A stretch of DNA of 47,564 nucleotides from contig CAYVES010000005.1 of assembly GCA_964449845.1 (NCBI GenBank), positions 1 through 47,564 on the forward strand. Direction: 5' to 3'. Numbering within the stretch: position 1 is the stretch's first letter; the number at the start of each line of letters is the position of its first letter. Below are positions 17,181 through 24,405 of the stretch, piece after piece. The position numbers were made by a program, and so were the translations under genes. Source of the stretch: SOKG01 sp964449845 (GTDB taxonomy: Bacteria > Chloroflexota > Dehalococcoidia > SZUA-161). The notes beneath the pieces were generated by a model that was given only the letters and a program-made list of their open reading frames with translations, was not told the origin of the DNA and made no database searches.

Positions 17181-18350
17181 GAGAGACTGGTGCATCAGGG
17201 CGATAGCTGCCACCTCAGCCATGGTAACAAAGTCAGCCAGAAGCATCAGCCCTATGCTGCGAATAGCCAGGCTGTAGTGTATCAGGACGAAGTTCAGAGA
17301 GAACAGAAGCATAGCCATCCCATACCAGCCGACTAGATTCCCCGCCTCAACATAATCTGGGCCAAAGAAGAGCCTGATGATTGTATCAGGTAGAAGCCAG
17401 TAAAGGAGGGCCACCCCCCCGGAGAGGACGAAAGCATAGAGAAGGCTTTGAAGCAGAATCCTCCTTGAGCCCAGACCCAAGGTGTGATTCTCAGTCGCCT
17501 TGGGCAATAGCACAAAGGACACCGCCATCGGCAAGAAGATGGCCACCTTCCCCAGGGTTGCCACAGAGTTGTATAGCCCTGCGTCTGTGGCATCAAAGAA
17601 ATGGGTGACCAGCATCACATCCACGCTGGTGGGCATAGCCATGAAGATAGCGAGGATTAGAGTGGGGATGAGAATTGGACCCAGTCTTGGGTCATGCTGA
17701 GCCTGTCGGTGGATCCCTCCGGCCAGCTGTTTCCTTGTTAGAACCAGCCCTGCCATTAGGGCTATCGCAGTGGAGGCTAAGAGGGCCGCAACAGCTCCTT
17801 GCAAACCCCATCCTGCCCAGACGAAGGCAACGCCGAAAGACAACTTCAATCCCTGCGATACTAGATATGAGACTATGCCAAGCATCCTGAATCGCTGCAG
17901 CCCCTGCAAGTATCCTGAGATTACTTCCAGTATTAAAGCCGTGGACAGGGAGAATCCGAGGAGGAGGATCGGTGTTACGGAGTTCAGGTGGAAGAAAGAG
18001 GCAATCTGTTGAGAGGCTAGGATGAAGACCAGTGCGGGCAGAGGACACAGCAGACCGAGCTTTGCCCCTAGCTTTAGAAAGGTGCCGACGGCAGCTGCTT
18101 CTCCGGCCTTTGCCTTTATTTCGGCCAGACTCCTGGCGGTAGCTTCTCTCAAGGCCTGGCCGACAAGGCAAGCGATGTAGAAGATGCCGACCAAAGAGCC
18201 GAGGATGCCAAAAACCTCCGGGCCCAGTGCCCGACCCATTAAGACCAGATACAGGTAACCGAAAGCATATCCCGTTGTGGTGGCTATCAGCAGAAAACCA
18301 GTCTGGGAGGCGAATCCCTGCTTCACTGAGCCTAGACGAAGCCTCGTCAT
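17094..18350 (-). CDS. Wzx/MATE-like polysaccharide flippase
   Basis: A 418-residue protein with about twelve hydrophobic helices and few charged loops. FGYLYLVLMGRALGPEVFGILGSLVG near the N-terminus is typical of polysaccharide biosynthesis proteins of the Wzx/RfbX-MurJ superfamily, which flip lipid-linked glycans across the membrane. LYNSVATLGKVAIFLPMAVS in the middle is a second typical segment. It begins 18 bases after the upstream GT-C-like gene. It is the only exporter-like gene in this part of the locus, so it probably moves the locus product outward. Its 3' end overlaps the convergent DUF457-like gene by 87 bases. Confidence 0.87.
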   Translation of the reverse strand: MTRLRLGSVKQGFASQTGFLLIATTTGYAFGYLYLVLMGRALGPEVFGILGSLVGIFYIACLVGQALREATARSLAEIKAKAGEAAAVGTFLKLGAKLGLLCPLPALVFILASQQIASFFHLNSVTPILLLGFSLSTALILEVISGYLQGLQRFRMLGIVSYLVSQGLKLSFGVAFVWAGWGLQGAVAALLASTAIALMAGLVLTRKQLAGGIHRQAQHDPRLGPILIPTLILAIFMAMPTSVDVMLVTHFFDATDAGLYNSVATLGKVAIFLPMAVSFVLLPKATENHTLGLGSRRILLQSLLYAFVLSGGVALLYWLLPDTIIRLFFGPDYVEAGNLVGWYGMAMLLFSLNFVLIHYSLAIRSIGLMLLADFVTMAEVAAIALMHQSLSQIVLILFFGNLLIFLCSFPILIAPKRL

Positions 18351-18368
18351 GGATTGAGAATCACCCTT

Positions 18369-19838
18369 TTACTCAACGAGAAGATACACATTGTTGTGGA
18401 CCTTTATCAGTTCGCTATCCCCAATCGCCTGTGGTGTATAAACGATGGCTATTCCTCTTTCCTTCAGCCATGAGGCATCACTGGCACCGTCCTGGAGGAA
18501 TTCCATAGCTGAACGACCTTTGGCATGGAAATTGGGCGCTACCTCAGCAGTGTAGGCGAACTTCCCGGATACGGAGGCAAAAGGCCAGGCCACACTGGTG
18601 TGAAGGACACCAATACCATACTGGTCGGGCACATATTCCTTGACCCAGAGGAAATCCTGATAGGTGGCATCATCGATTACATGGTAGTATGGCTCGGAGA
18701 GATGGCTGCGCATGCTCACGGTGAGGGCCGAAACCACGATGATACCTGTAAGGGCATAGCTGGCAGCAGCGGATGTAGCGGGCCTGCGCTTTGGCGCTGT
18801 TCTGATCCACTGCCCAAGCTCTCTCAGGGCGACCCCACCGAGCAGTGCCATCATCACATAGGTATAAAGCCAACCCCTTTCATATACGATGTCAGGACCG
18901 ATATAGAACCGGGGATATAGCTGCTCAAAAGCAAGGAGTCCGGCTGCCGATAGCACCAAGGCCCAATTATGACGCTTCCCACGGTAAATCAGGATACCTG
19001 CTCCCATAACGAACAGAGCCACTGGAATATATCCGAATTTGGGCAGCGCATCCCAAATAGGGGGAACGGCCAGGTGAGCCTCAGGATCCATCGCCTCCTT
19101 CACTATGAAGTCCAGGTGAGAAGGCGCCCACAAGAACATAAGGCCATAGACCGAGAGCAGAAGGGCCAGAGCGATGACTGATTGCCAGGCGCGGCTCCTG
19201 GCCCCTTCTGCGCCGGGGAGAAGAAAGAGGATGAAATGAATCACGGCTATAACCGAAATCACAGCCAGGGTTGGGGGATGAATGAACAGCAGTGAGACGA
19301 ATATAATGAAAAGAACCACCGGCCCTCTCAGGTCAAACATGAGGCGGTGCAGAATGAAGAGCGTAAGCGGGATGAAAGTGAGTCCCAGGGCTACCGGTAC
19401 TAGGAACGCTGGCCCCAGGAATCTAACGGTCGTGGGGATGAGTGCAACCAAGAAGGCAGCACCCAGGCCGAACCCTATCCTCTTGCCGAAGGCGTAGGCT
19501 AGGAAGGCAAGCAAGGCGAAGATGATTCCAGGTAGAAAGCGAACCAGGCTGAGCCATGAGCCCCCGGTTATCAGTTTGAACTCACCCAGGAAAAGATGGA
19601 AGCCCAGTTCTTTATCAGGGGAGAGGAGCGTCCCGGAGTCAAAAGGATCGGGAAACGGGATACGCCCGGTCTCTATCAAACTCTGGGCATCACCATAGTG
19701 CCACCACTCGTCAATGTGAAGTGGATACAGGTATTGCCAGTGAGGAATGCTCGCCATAAAGAAAGCCAGAACCAGGATGGCCACAAGGCATAGCCTTTGT
19801 ACCAAGCGAGCTGGCTGTTGCGACAAAGAATCCATCAC
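18369..19838 (-). CDS. GT-C-like membrane protein, probable polyprenyl-phosphate-sugar glycosyltransferase
   Basis: A 489-residue protein with about eleven membrane segments and a short exported C-terminal domain. The first external loop carries LHIDEWWHYGDA, with the acidic/aromatic pattern of GT39/OST-type enzymes, and FPDPFDSGTLLSPDKELG follows. The C-terminal part (about residues 385-489) is soluble. GTG at 19838 and ATG at 19835 are adjacent possible starts; the CGGGAG upstream is unusually close to either. It is the first gene of a two-gene run with the flippase. Exact acceptor and sugar are unknown. Confidence 0.72.
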   Translation of the reverse strand: MMDSLSQQPARLVQRLCLVAILVLAFFMASIPHWQYLYPLHIDEWWHYGDAQSLIETGRIPFPDPFDSGTLLSPDKELGFHLFLGEFKLITGGSWLSLVRFLPGIIFALLAFLAYAFGKRIGFGLGAAFLVALIPTTVRFLGPAFLVPVALGLTFIPLTLFILHRLMFDLRGPVVLFIIFVSLLFIHPPTLAVISVIAVIHFILFLLPGAEGARSRAWQSVIALALLLSVYGLMFLWAPSHLDFIVKEAMDPEAHLAVPPIWDALPKFGYIPVALFVMGAGILIYRGKRHNWALVLSAAGLLAFEQLYPRFYIGPDIVYERGWLYTYVMMALLGGVALRELGQWIRTAPKRRPATSAAASYALTGIIVVSALTVSMRSHLSEPYYHVIDDATYQDFLWVKEYVPDQYGIGVLHTSVAWPFASVSGKFAYTAEVAPNFHAKGRSAMEFLQDGASDASWLKERGIAIVYTPQAIGDSELIKVHNNVYLLVE

Positions 19839-19930
19839 TCCCGGTTCATTATGTTTGTTGTCGTCCTACATCTAAGTGAAGCTGATGAAACCAGCTTTGG
19901 CTTCGCCCTCCAACCCCGGAACACAGAACG
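19839..19930. other. Intergenic leader region, no gene seen
   Basis: Upstream of the minus-strand GT-C-like gene. No clear promoter hexamer pair was found; the minus-strand CATAAT about 20 bases before the start is the only -10-like site. Together with the next two entries it makes a 636-base stretch without a gene. Confidence 0.35.
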
Positions 19931-20101
19931 CTGCGGGTGGCTGAGCTACTCTGGGCGTGGTCATAATCTAGCCCTAGGCCGCAGTATGGCCGGGCAGCAG
20001 CCCTCGGGTCATAGCTCAGGCTGGCCCGGAGTAGCCCCGGGGGATCGCAGCCCTTTTCCTCGGGGTGGACTCCGCCTCGAGCGCACCCGCCAAGCCCGCA
20101 G
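19931..20101. other. GC-rich segment with a long-range closing stem (possible structured RNA)
   Basis: CTGCGGG-TGGC at 19931-19941 pairs with GCCA-CCCGCAG at 20089-20101, apart from a two-base bulge, enclosing about 150 bases. Directly inside, TGAGCTA (19942-19948) pairs perfectly with TAGCTCA (20012-20018). No coding frame here looks like a protein. The structure is compatible with an RNA on either strand. I could not match it to tmRNA, RNase P, SRP or 6S RNA. Confidence 0.3.
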
Positions 20102-20153
20102 ATGAAGAGGATGTAGAAGCCACCGGCCACGGAGTCGTATCTGATTGTGTACC

Positions 20154-20240
20154 AGTGTACGCACCTACGGTTAAAAAGGGATTAAGGATATAAAGGCGAG
20201 ATTACAGAGAGCTTACAAGTGCATTACATTTCAGGTCAGA
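20154..20240 (+). repeat. 11-bp-phased intergenic repeat, copy C
   Basis: AGTGTACG, then GGTTAA at 20169 and GATTAA at 20180, then TTACAG, TTACAA and TTACAT at 20202, 20213 and 20224, all 11 bases apart. The order and phasing match the other two copies. There is no TATAAT at the position where copy B has one. The nearest plus-strand gene starts 235 bases on. Confidence 0.75.
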
Positions 20241-20474
20241 TGAATGTCAGTGAGAGGGACATAACAGGCAAACGGTCGCCAAGCCCCAAGCCCTTGGGTC
20301 CCCTCCTCTTTCAGCTATAGGGGGTACTATCCTCCACCTATAAATACCAAAAAGGGTCATTGTATACCTGATGATACCCATGCTAATCTCCATCTGAGGG
20401 CTGAGACGGTGAGCAAAGGGGCCACTTCCGTCCCAGCAGAGACAAACCGTTTGCTCCAAAAAGGTAAGTGAACC
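20241..20474. other. Leader region of the small membrane protein gene
   Basis: No gene was recognised. The end of the stretch has AAGGTAAG about six bases before the ATG at 20475. A run reading GGGCTGAGA superficially recalls a thiamine riboswitch but its partner motif is on the wrong side. Confidence 0.35.
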
Positions 20475-20774
20475 ATGCGCAGAAAAAGCAGGGTTCAATA
20501 TTTGGCGGTGACGTTAGGCTGGGTATATACCGGGCTGCTTCTGGGCTTGGCGGTGGGAGCTGTGTTTTCGCCGGGCCACGCCTTGTTGCTTCACTTCAAC
20601 AGATTCGGGGAGTTGTGGGCTGACGTAGGGTTCTTCATGTTTGCATTTTTGCTGATGACCTGGCTTCTATTCTTCAAATTGCCAAAGAGGCGTCACACGG
20701 ATCGGACAGATAGGGAAGAAACCCCAGTTCTCAGGCAGTCCGATGAGATTGCTGGTGAACCGCCAGATGAATAA
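20475..20774 (+). CDS. Small two-helix membrane protein of unknown function
   Basis: A 99-residue protein with a basic N-terminus (MRRKSR), two hydrophobic helices at about residues 9-30 and 48-68, and a highly charged C-terminal tail rich in Arg, Asp and Glu. AAGGTAAG precedes the ATG. I do not recognise a family. It stands alone, between repeat copy C and the promoter of the aldehyde ferredoxin oxidoreductase gene. Confidence 0.55.
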   Translation: MRRKSRVQYLAVTLGWVYTGLLLGLAVGAVFSPGHALLLHFNRFGELWADVGFFMFAFLLMTWLLFFKLPKRRHTDRTDREETPVLRQSDEIAGEPPDE

Positions 20775-20821
20775 TGCAACGATACCACTCCTCAACAATA
20801 ATCATGATGTAATTCCATCCC

Positions 20822-20850
20822 TTGACAAATCAGTGACAATTGGATACCAT
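20822..20850 (+). promoter_or_regulatory. Candidate promoter of the aldehyde ferredoxin oxidoreductase gene
   Basis: Perfect TTGACA (20822-20827), 17-base spacer, TACCAT (20845-20850). Transcription would begin near 20857, leaving a leader of about 180 bases that contains the inverted repeat at 20903-20947. Confidence 0.5.
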
Positions 20851-20902
20851 CCGACCTGACCACCCAGGGGACGCGACCGATTACACGTGATATAGCACTA
20901 CC

Positions 20903-20947
20903 CTCGATAACGCGTCATCGGTATGTCTTCTAATAAGGCTTATCGAG
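20903..20947. promoter_or_regulatory. Inverted repeat in the AOR leader
   Basis: CTCGATAA (20903-20910) and TTATCGAG (20940-20947) are perfect 8-bp inverted copies with a 29-base spacer. As RNA it could be a leader hairpin; as DNA it could be an operator. It does not show the conserved parts of the Moco/Tuco RNA motif that I know. Confidence 0.35.
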
Positions 20948-21035
20948 TGGCCTTCCCCTTATGCGAAAGAATTCTAAAATATGTTCGCTCTTAATCTCGA
21001 AGCACCCCTAGGCGAAGAGACAAAAGGAGGAAATC

Positions 21036-22883
21036 ATGCGCAGGCTTCTACGAGTCAATCTCTCCAGCGGTCTTACCAAGGAAGAGGAAATCCCCAAGGA
21101 GGTAGCTGAAGCTTTTGTGGGAGGGCGTGGCTTCGCTAGCAAATACGTTTATGATGAGATTCCACCAGGTACAGATCCTCTAGGCCGGGCGAACAAGCTG
21201 CTGCTTGGAACGGGGCCCCTGGCGGGAACGAGCGCGCAGTCACTCTCCAAGTGGATGGTTGCCACCAAGAGCCCGCTTACAGGCACATATACACGCAGCT
21301 TTGGGGGCGGCGATTTCGGAGCTTGGCTGAAATGGGCTGGCTTTGAGTTCATAGTTATTGAGGATAAAGCAGCAACCCCTGTCTATCTCCATATCAAGGA
21401 TGGCAAGTACGAAATCCGCGACGCTGGTGCTATTTGGGGAAAGACCACCGGCCAAGCCCAGGCATATCTCAGAAAAGAACATGGGGCCAAGGCGCGGATG
21501 GTCTGCATCGGACCTGCCGCCGAGAAGCTGGTTCGTTTCGCGGGAATCTTTAGTGGCCATCGTGCTGCCGGACGAGGCGGTACCGGAACTGTAATGGCTT
21601 CCAAGAACCTTAAAGCTGTGGTGGTTGAGGCGGACCGAAGTGAAACTCTGGCGAATCCGGAGGAGTTCAAGAGGCTCGTCAGGCAGCAGGTGAAGGGCTA
21701 CAAAGAGGGGCTGGGCTACGATGTATTCCGCGATTATGGGACTGTTATGGGCGTAGACTATCCCGGTTTTGGTTGCGGCTCTTTTCCAGTACGGAATTTT
21801 CGCATGGGTGAGCTGGAGGGCTGGGAGAAGCTTTCATTCATGCAGTTTGCCCCGATCACGCAAAAACACACTGGTTGCTATGCCTGCATGCTTAAGTGTG
21901 GAAAGATCAGGAAAATACCCAGCGGCCCCTACGCAGGAATCACCACCGAGGGGCCGCATTACGAAACGGCGTGGTCATTTAGTGGACCGACAGGATGCGC
22001 CAACCTTGAGGCGACGGTGGTAGCAGACCACCTGTGCTGGGAGCTAGGCCTGGACACTATCAGCACAGGTGGTGCGATTGGCTTTGCCTACGAGCTGTTC
22101 GAGAAGGGCATCCTGACCACCAAGGATACGGATGGCTTGGTTTTGAATTACGGAGACCACGAGCCCATGCTCAAGCTCATAGAGAAGATCGGCCGACGTG
22201 AGGGACTGGGCGACATCCTTGCAGAGGGGGTGAAGAGAGCGGCTGAACGCATTGGCCAGGGGTCTGAGCAATACGCCATGCATGTTAAGGGCCAGGAAAT
22301 GCCGGGGTACGAGCCACGAGCACTGAAAGCGACGGGCATGAACTACGCTTTGAGCAATGTGGGGGCAAACCACTGCTATGGCTATGCCCTTCAGGCGATC
22401 GGCAACCCGCATCCGCGGCTCCTGGACCCTGTCGCCGACGAGGGCATAGGAGATATCGTGAAATACAATCATGATTTCGTGGCTGGCCTTGAGCTAGCCA
22501 ACGCGTGTACGTTCCCTTCCCACGACCTGGAGTTCTTCGGCTTGGAGCTGCTGGGTAAGATGCTGGTAGCAGCGCTGGGGGTACCTCAGTTTGGAGGTGA
22601 GGATTATCTATGGCACGTGGGAGAGAAGGTATACAACCTTGAGCGATGCTTCAACATCCGGGAGGGCTTTACCAGAAAGGACGATACCCTGCCCAAGCGG
22701 ATGTTCACCGAGCCCTTGAAGGGAGGAGTGCGCGACGGCGAGGTAATAAGAAAGCCGGATACCATCATAGATGAATACTATGATGCCAGGGGCTGGGACC
22801 GCAATGGCATACCCACTGGGGAAACACTGGCCAGATTAGGTCTCGAGGAGGTAGACAGGGACATTGCCAGGTTCCGGCGCTAG
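21036..22883 (+). CDS. Aldehyde ferredoxin oxidoreductase (tungsten/molybdenum-pterin enzyme)
   Basis: A 615-residue protein, the usual length for the family. It opens MRRLLRVNLSSG and KEEEIPKE, typical of AOR. The pterin-binding N-terminal region includes GGRGFASKY and GTGPLAGT. The [4Fe-4S] ligands are C281, C284 and C288 in GCYACMLKCGK, with the fourth at C491 in NACTF. AGRGGTGTVMASKNLKA is the family signature near residue 172. It oxidises aldehydes to carboxylic acids with ferredoxin as electron partner in anaerobes. AAAGGAGG precedes the ATG. It is monocistronic here; a fragment of a related gene lies at 40271. Confidence 0.94.
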   Translation: MRRLLRVNLSSGLTKEEEIPKEVAEAFVGGRGFASKYVYDEIPPGTDPLGRANKLLLGTGPLAGTSAQSLSKWMVATKSPLTGTYTRSFGGGDFGAWLKWAGFEFIVIEDKAATPVYLHIKDGKYEIRDAGAIWGKTTGQAQAYLRKEHGAKARMVCIGPAAEKLVRFAGIFSGHRAAGRGGTGTVMASKNLKAVVVEADRSETLANPEEFKRLVRQQVKGYKEGLGYDVFRDYGTVMGVDYPGFGCGSFPVRNFRMGELEGWEKLSFMQFAPITQKHTGCYACMLKCGKIRKIPSGPYAGITTEGPHYETAWSFSGPTGCANLEATVVADHLCWELGLDTISTGGAIGFAYELFEKGILTTKDTDGLVLNYGDHEPMLKLIEKIGRREGLGDILAEGVKRAAERIGQGSEQYAMHVKGQEMPGYEPRALKATGMNYALSNVGANHCYGYALQAIGNPHPRLLDPVADEGIGDIVKYNHDFVAGLELANACTFPSHDLEFFGLELLGKMLVAALGVPQFGGEDYLWHVGEKVYNLERCFNIREGFTRKDDTLPKRMFTEPLKGGVRDGEVIRKPDTIIDEYYDARGWDRNGIPTGETLARLGLEEVDRDIARFRR

Positions 22884-22974
22884 AGGCAACCCTTAAACAG
22901 CAACCCAGGGAAATCGGCGATTATCTCGCTTCCAACGGCGCGACCGCAGGGCTTTTCGTGAGGACACCTGAGCT

Positions 22975-22994
22975 GGGTGGGGCTAGCTCCACCT
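22975..22994. terminator. Candidate hairpin between convergent genes
   Basis: GGTGGGG and CTCCACC pair around a short CTAG loop (22976-22993) just after the AOR gene and overlapping the stop of the convergent chimeric gene. There is no T-run on either side, so termination is uncertain. Confidence 0.25.
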
Positions 22995-24191
22995 CCAGAC
23001 CAGATGCTTACTCTGTACTTCATATTTCAGAAGACCTGCACTCATCCACCTTTTGATGCTCTCGCTCACTTGATGACAGGGATAGCGCACAATCTCCGCC
23101 AGCCGGCTTGCCAGATCTTCTACCGGGTTCCCTTTCAGCTCCATCATGCCCAGGTTTTCAATAACATCGCCCCGCAGGAGGGCCCACGGGAATGGGCTGC
23201 GTCTCTTCGATTTCTCTGCTTCCGCCTGGCCTGATTCGACTCCTGCAAGCCGATCTGGGGTAAGTCTCAGTCCTATGTAGTATCTATGGAGAGCTGCTAT
23301 TATGTCCTCTGGGCTGGCGCCCTTCGTTCTGGTCACCGGTCTGTTGGCATCATACTTGTACCAGTCATTTGTTAATATCTCGATTCCGTATTCTTCCGCT
23401 TTCTCGCGCACTTCGGTTCCTGGGAAAGGAGCCAACACGTGTAACCCATAGAAGGTGTCAAGCTCCTGAGCAAACTGCATAGTTTGAATCAGTGTTTCCT
23501 TAGTCTCACCAGGTAGCCCAAGGATAAAAGCGGCCTGGACACTGATTCCGGCATCCTTTGCCATTTTGACACCTTCTCTAGCTTTCTCCAAAGTGGTCTT
23601 CTTCTTGACTGTATCAAGGATCTGCTGATTCCCGCTTTCAACCCCGTAGCAGAGGTAAGTGCATCCCGCCTCTTTCAACTTCAGCATCACTTCTGGATTT
23701 ACAGTGTCAACCCTGGAGAAAGCCTTCCAGTTGAACTTCAAACCCCTGTCCTTTATCTCGTCGCCGCAAGGCCCGGCAGTGTCACCGAAACCTATGGGGT
23801 TCACCATTGTGGTCTCAAGGGCGCTGGCTAGCCTGAGGTAGGCCAACTTCTCGACAACGAAGGCTATGGATTCATAGCCGTGCTTCTCGCCGATTTCCCT
23901 GAGCTTGCTCACTATGATGTCCGTTGCCTCGTCCCACGATATGCGCTGCCACCTTCCCTCACCCCTTTCCCCGACCCGCCTTAGGGGATACTTCAACCTG
24001 TCGGGATGATAGACCAGCTTTGGACTGCACAAGGCCTTGGCGCACACGTGGCGGAATCTCCGATCCGGGAAATCAGCGGGCTCGACCTTAACCAGCACAC
24101 CATTCCTGACATGAGCCAGGATACCGCAACGCGTACCATCTTCAATGCCGCAGACGGTGCGAACAACTCTCTCTTCGCCCAAAGCACTCAT
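22983..24191 (-). CDS. In-frame chimera: molybdopterin oxidoreductase N-terminus fused to radical SAM C-terminal half
   Basis: A 402-residue frame in two unrelated parts. Residues 1 to about 143 are the start of a molybdopterin oxidoreductase: Cys at 14, 22, 50 and 55, then LVYHPDRLKYPLRRVGERG and RWQRISWDEATD, ending IGFGDTAGPCGD. From about 144 on the sequence is the second half of a B12-type radical SAM protein (FSRVDTVNPEVMLKLKEAGC, YGVESGNQQ, FILGLPGETKET). The radical SAM CxxxCxxC motif and the pterin-binding domain are both absent, so neither activity is expected. The junction is near 23755-23765. AGGAAGGG precedes the ATG. It may be a genuine deletion fusion or an assembly error. Confidence 0.85.
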   Translation of the reverse strand: MSALGEERVVRTVCGIEDGTRCGILAHVRNGVLVKVEPADFPDRRFRHVCAKALCSPKLVYHPDRLKYPLRRVGERGEGRWQRISWDEATDIIVSKLREIGEKHGYESIAFVVEKLAYLRLASALETTMVNPIGFGDTAGPCGDEIKDRGLKFNWKAFSRVDTVNPEVMLKLKEAGCTYLCYGVESGNQQILDTVKKKTTLEKAREGVKMAKDAGISVQAAFILGLPGETKETLIQTMQFAQELDTFYGLHVLAPFPGTEVREKAEEYGIEILTNDWYKYDANRPVTRTKGASPEDIIAALHRYYIGLRLTPDRLAGVESGQAEAEKSKRRSPFPWALLRGDVIENLGMMELKGNPVEDLASRLAEIVRYPCHQVSESIKRWMSAGLLKYEVQSKHLVWRWS

Positions 24192-24351
24192 TTCCCTTCC
24201 TCGCCTTTCCTCTCTGGTGCCACCGCCTCAGCCCCCACGAAGCCCGATTATGCCCCCATATCAAGCAACTGTGAAGACCGCCACCGTCTAAGCACATCCC
24301 AATTCTCTTTGAGCAGAAGAGGCTGGGCTTTCAAGTTCCAGGTTTGAGGGT

Positions 24352-24357
24352 TATAAT
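24352..24357 (+). promoter_or_regulatory. Candidate -10 box for the dehydratase gene
   Basis: A perfect TATAAT with T before and GC after. No good -35 at 17-18 bases (TTTCAA is the best). The transcript would have a leader of about 40 bases, ending in GGAGAGGAGG ahead of the ATG. Confidence 0.3.
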
Positions 24358-24405
24358 GCTTGAAAACCGGGGATGCGTCCTCGATACGGAGAGGAGGTTT
24401 GAGAT

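Noticed and set aside
19990..20095. tRNA gene on the plus strand
   Set aside because: TAGCTCAGGCTGG resembles a D arm, but there is no matching acceptor stem, anticodon arm or T-loop sequence at the right distance.
19849..20130. 93-residue minus-strand open frame
   Set aside because: It has no ribosome site, is low in hydrophobic order and follows the GC-rich structured segment, so it is probably not coding.
20153..20245. CRISPR repeat-spacer array in the phased repeats
   Set aside because: There are only three distant single copies; the repeat unit is not interrupted by unique spacers and there are no cas genes.
20300..20440. Thiamine (TPP) riboswitch ahead of the small membrane protein gene
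   Set aside because: GGGCTGAGA and ACCTGATGATACC both occur, but in the reverse order to a TPP riboswitch, and the enclosing helices are not present.
24192..24405. Branched-chain amino acid attenuator before the dehydratase gene
   Set aside because: No leader peptide rich in Leu, Ile or Val and no terminator/antiterminator pair was found.
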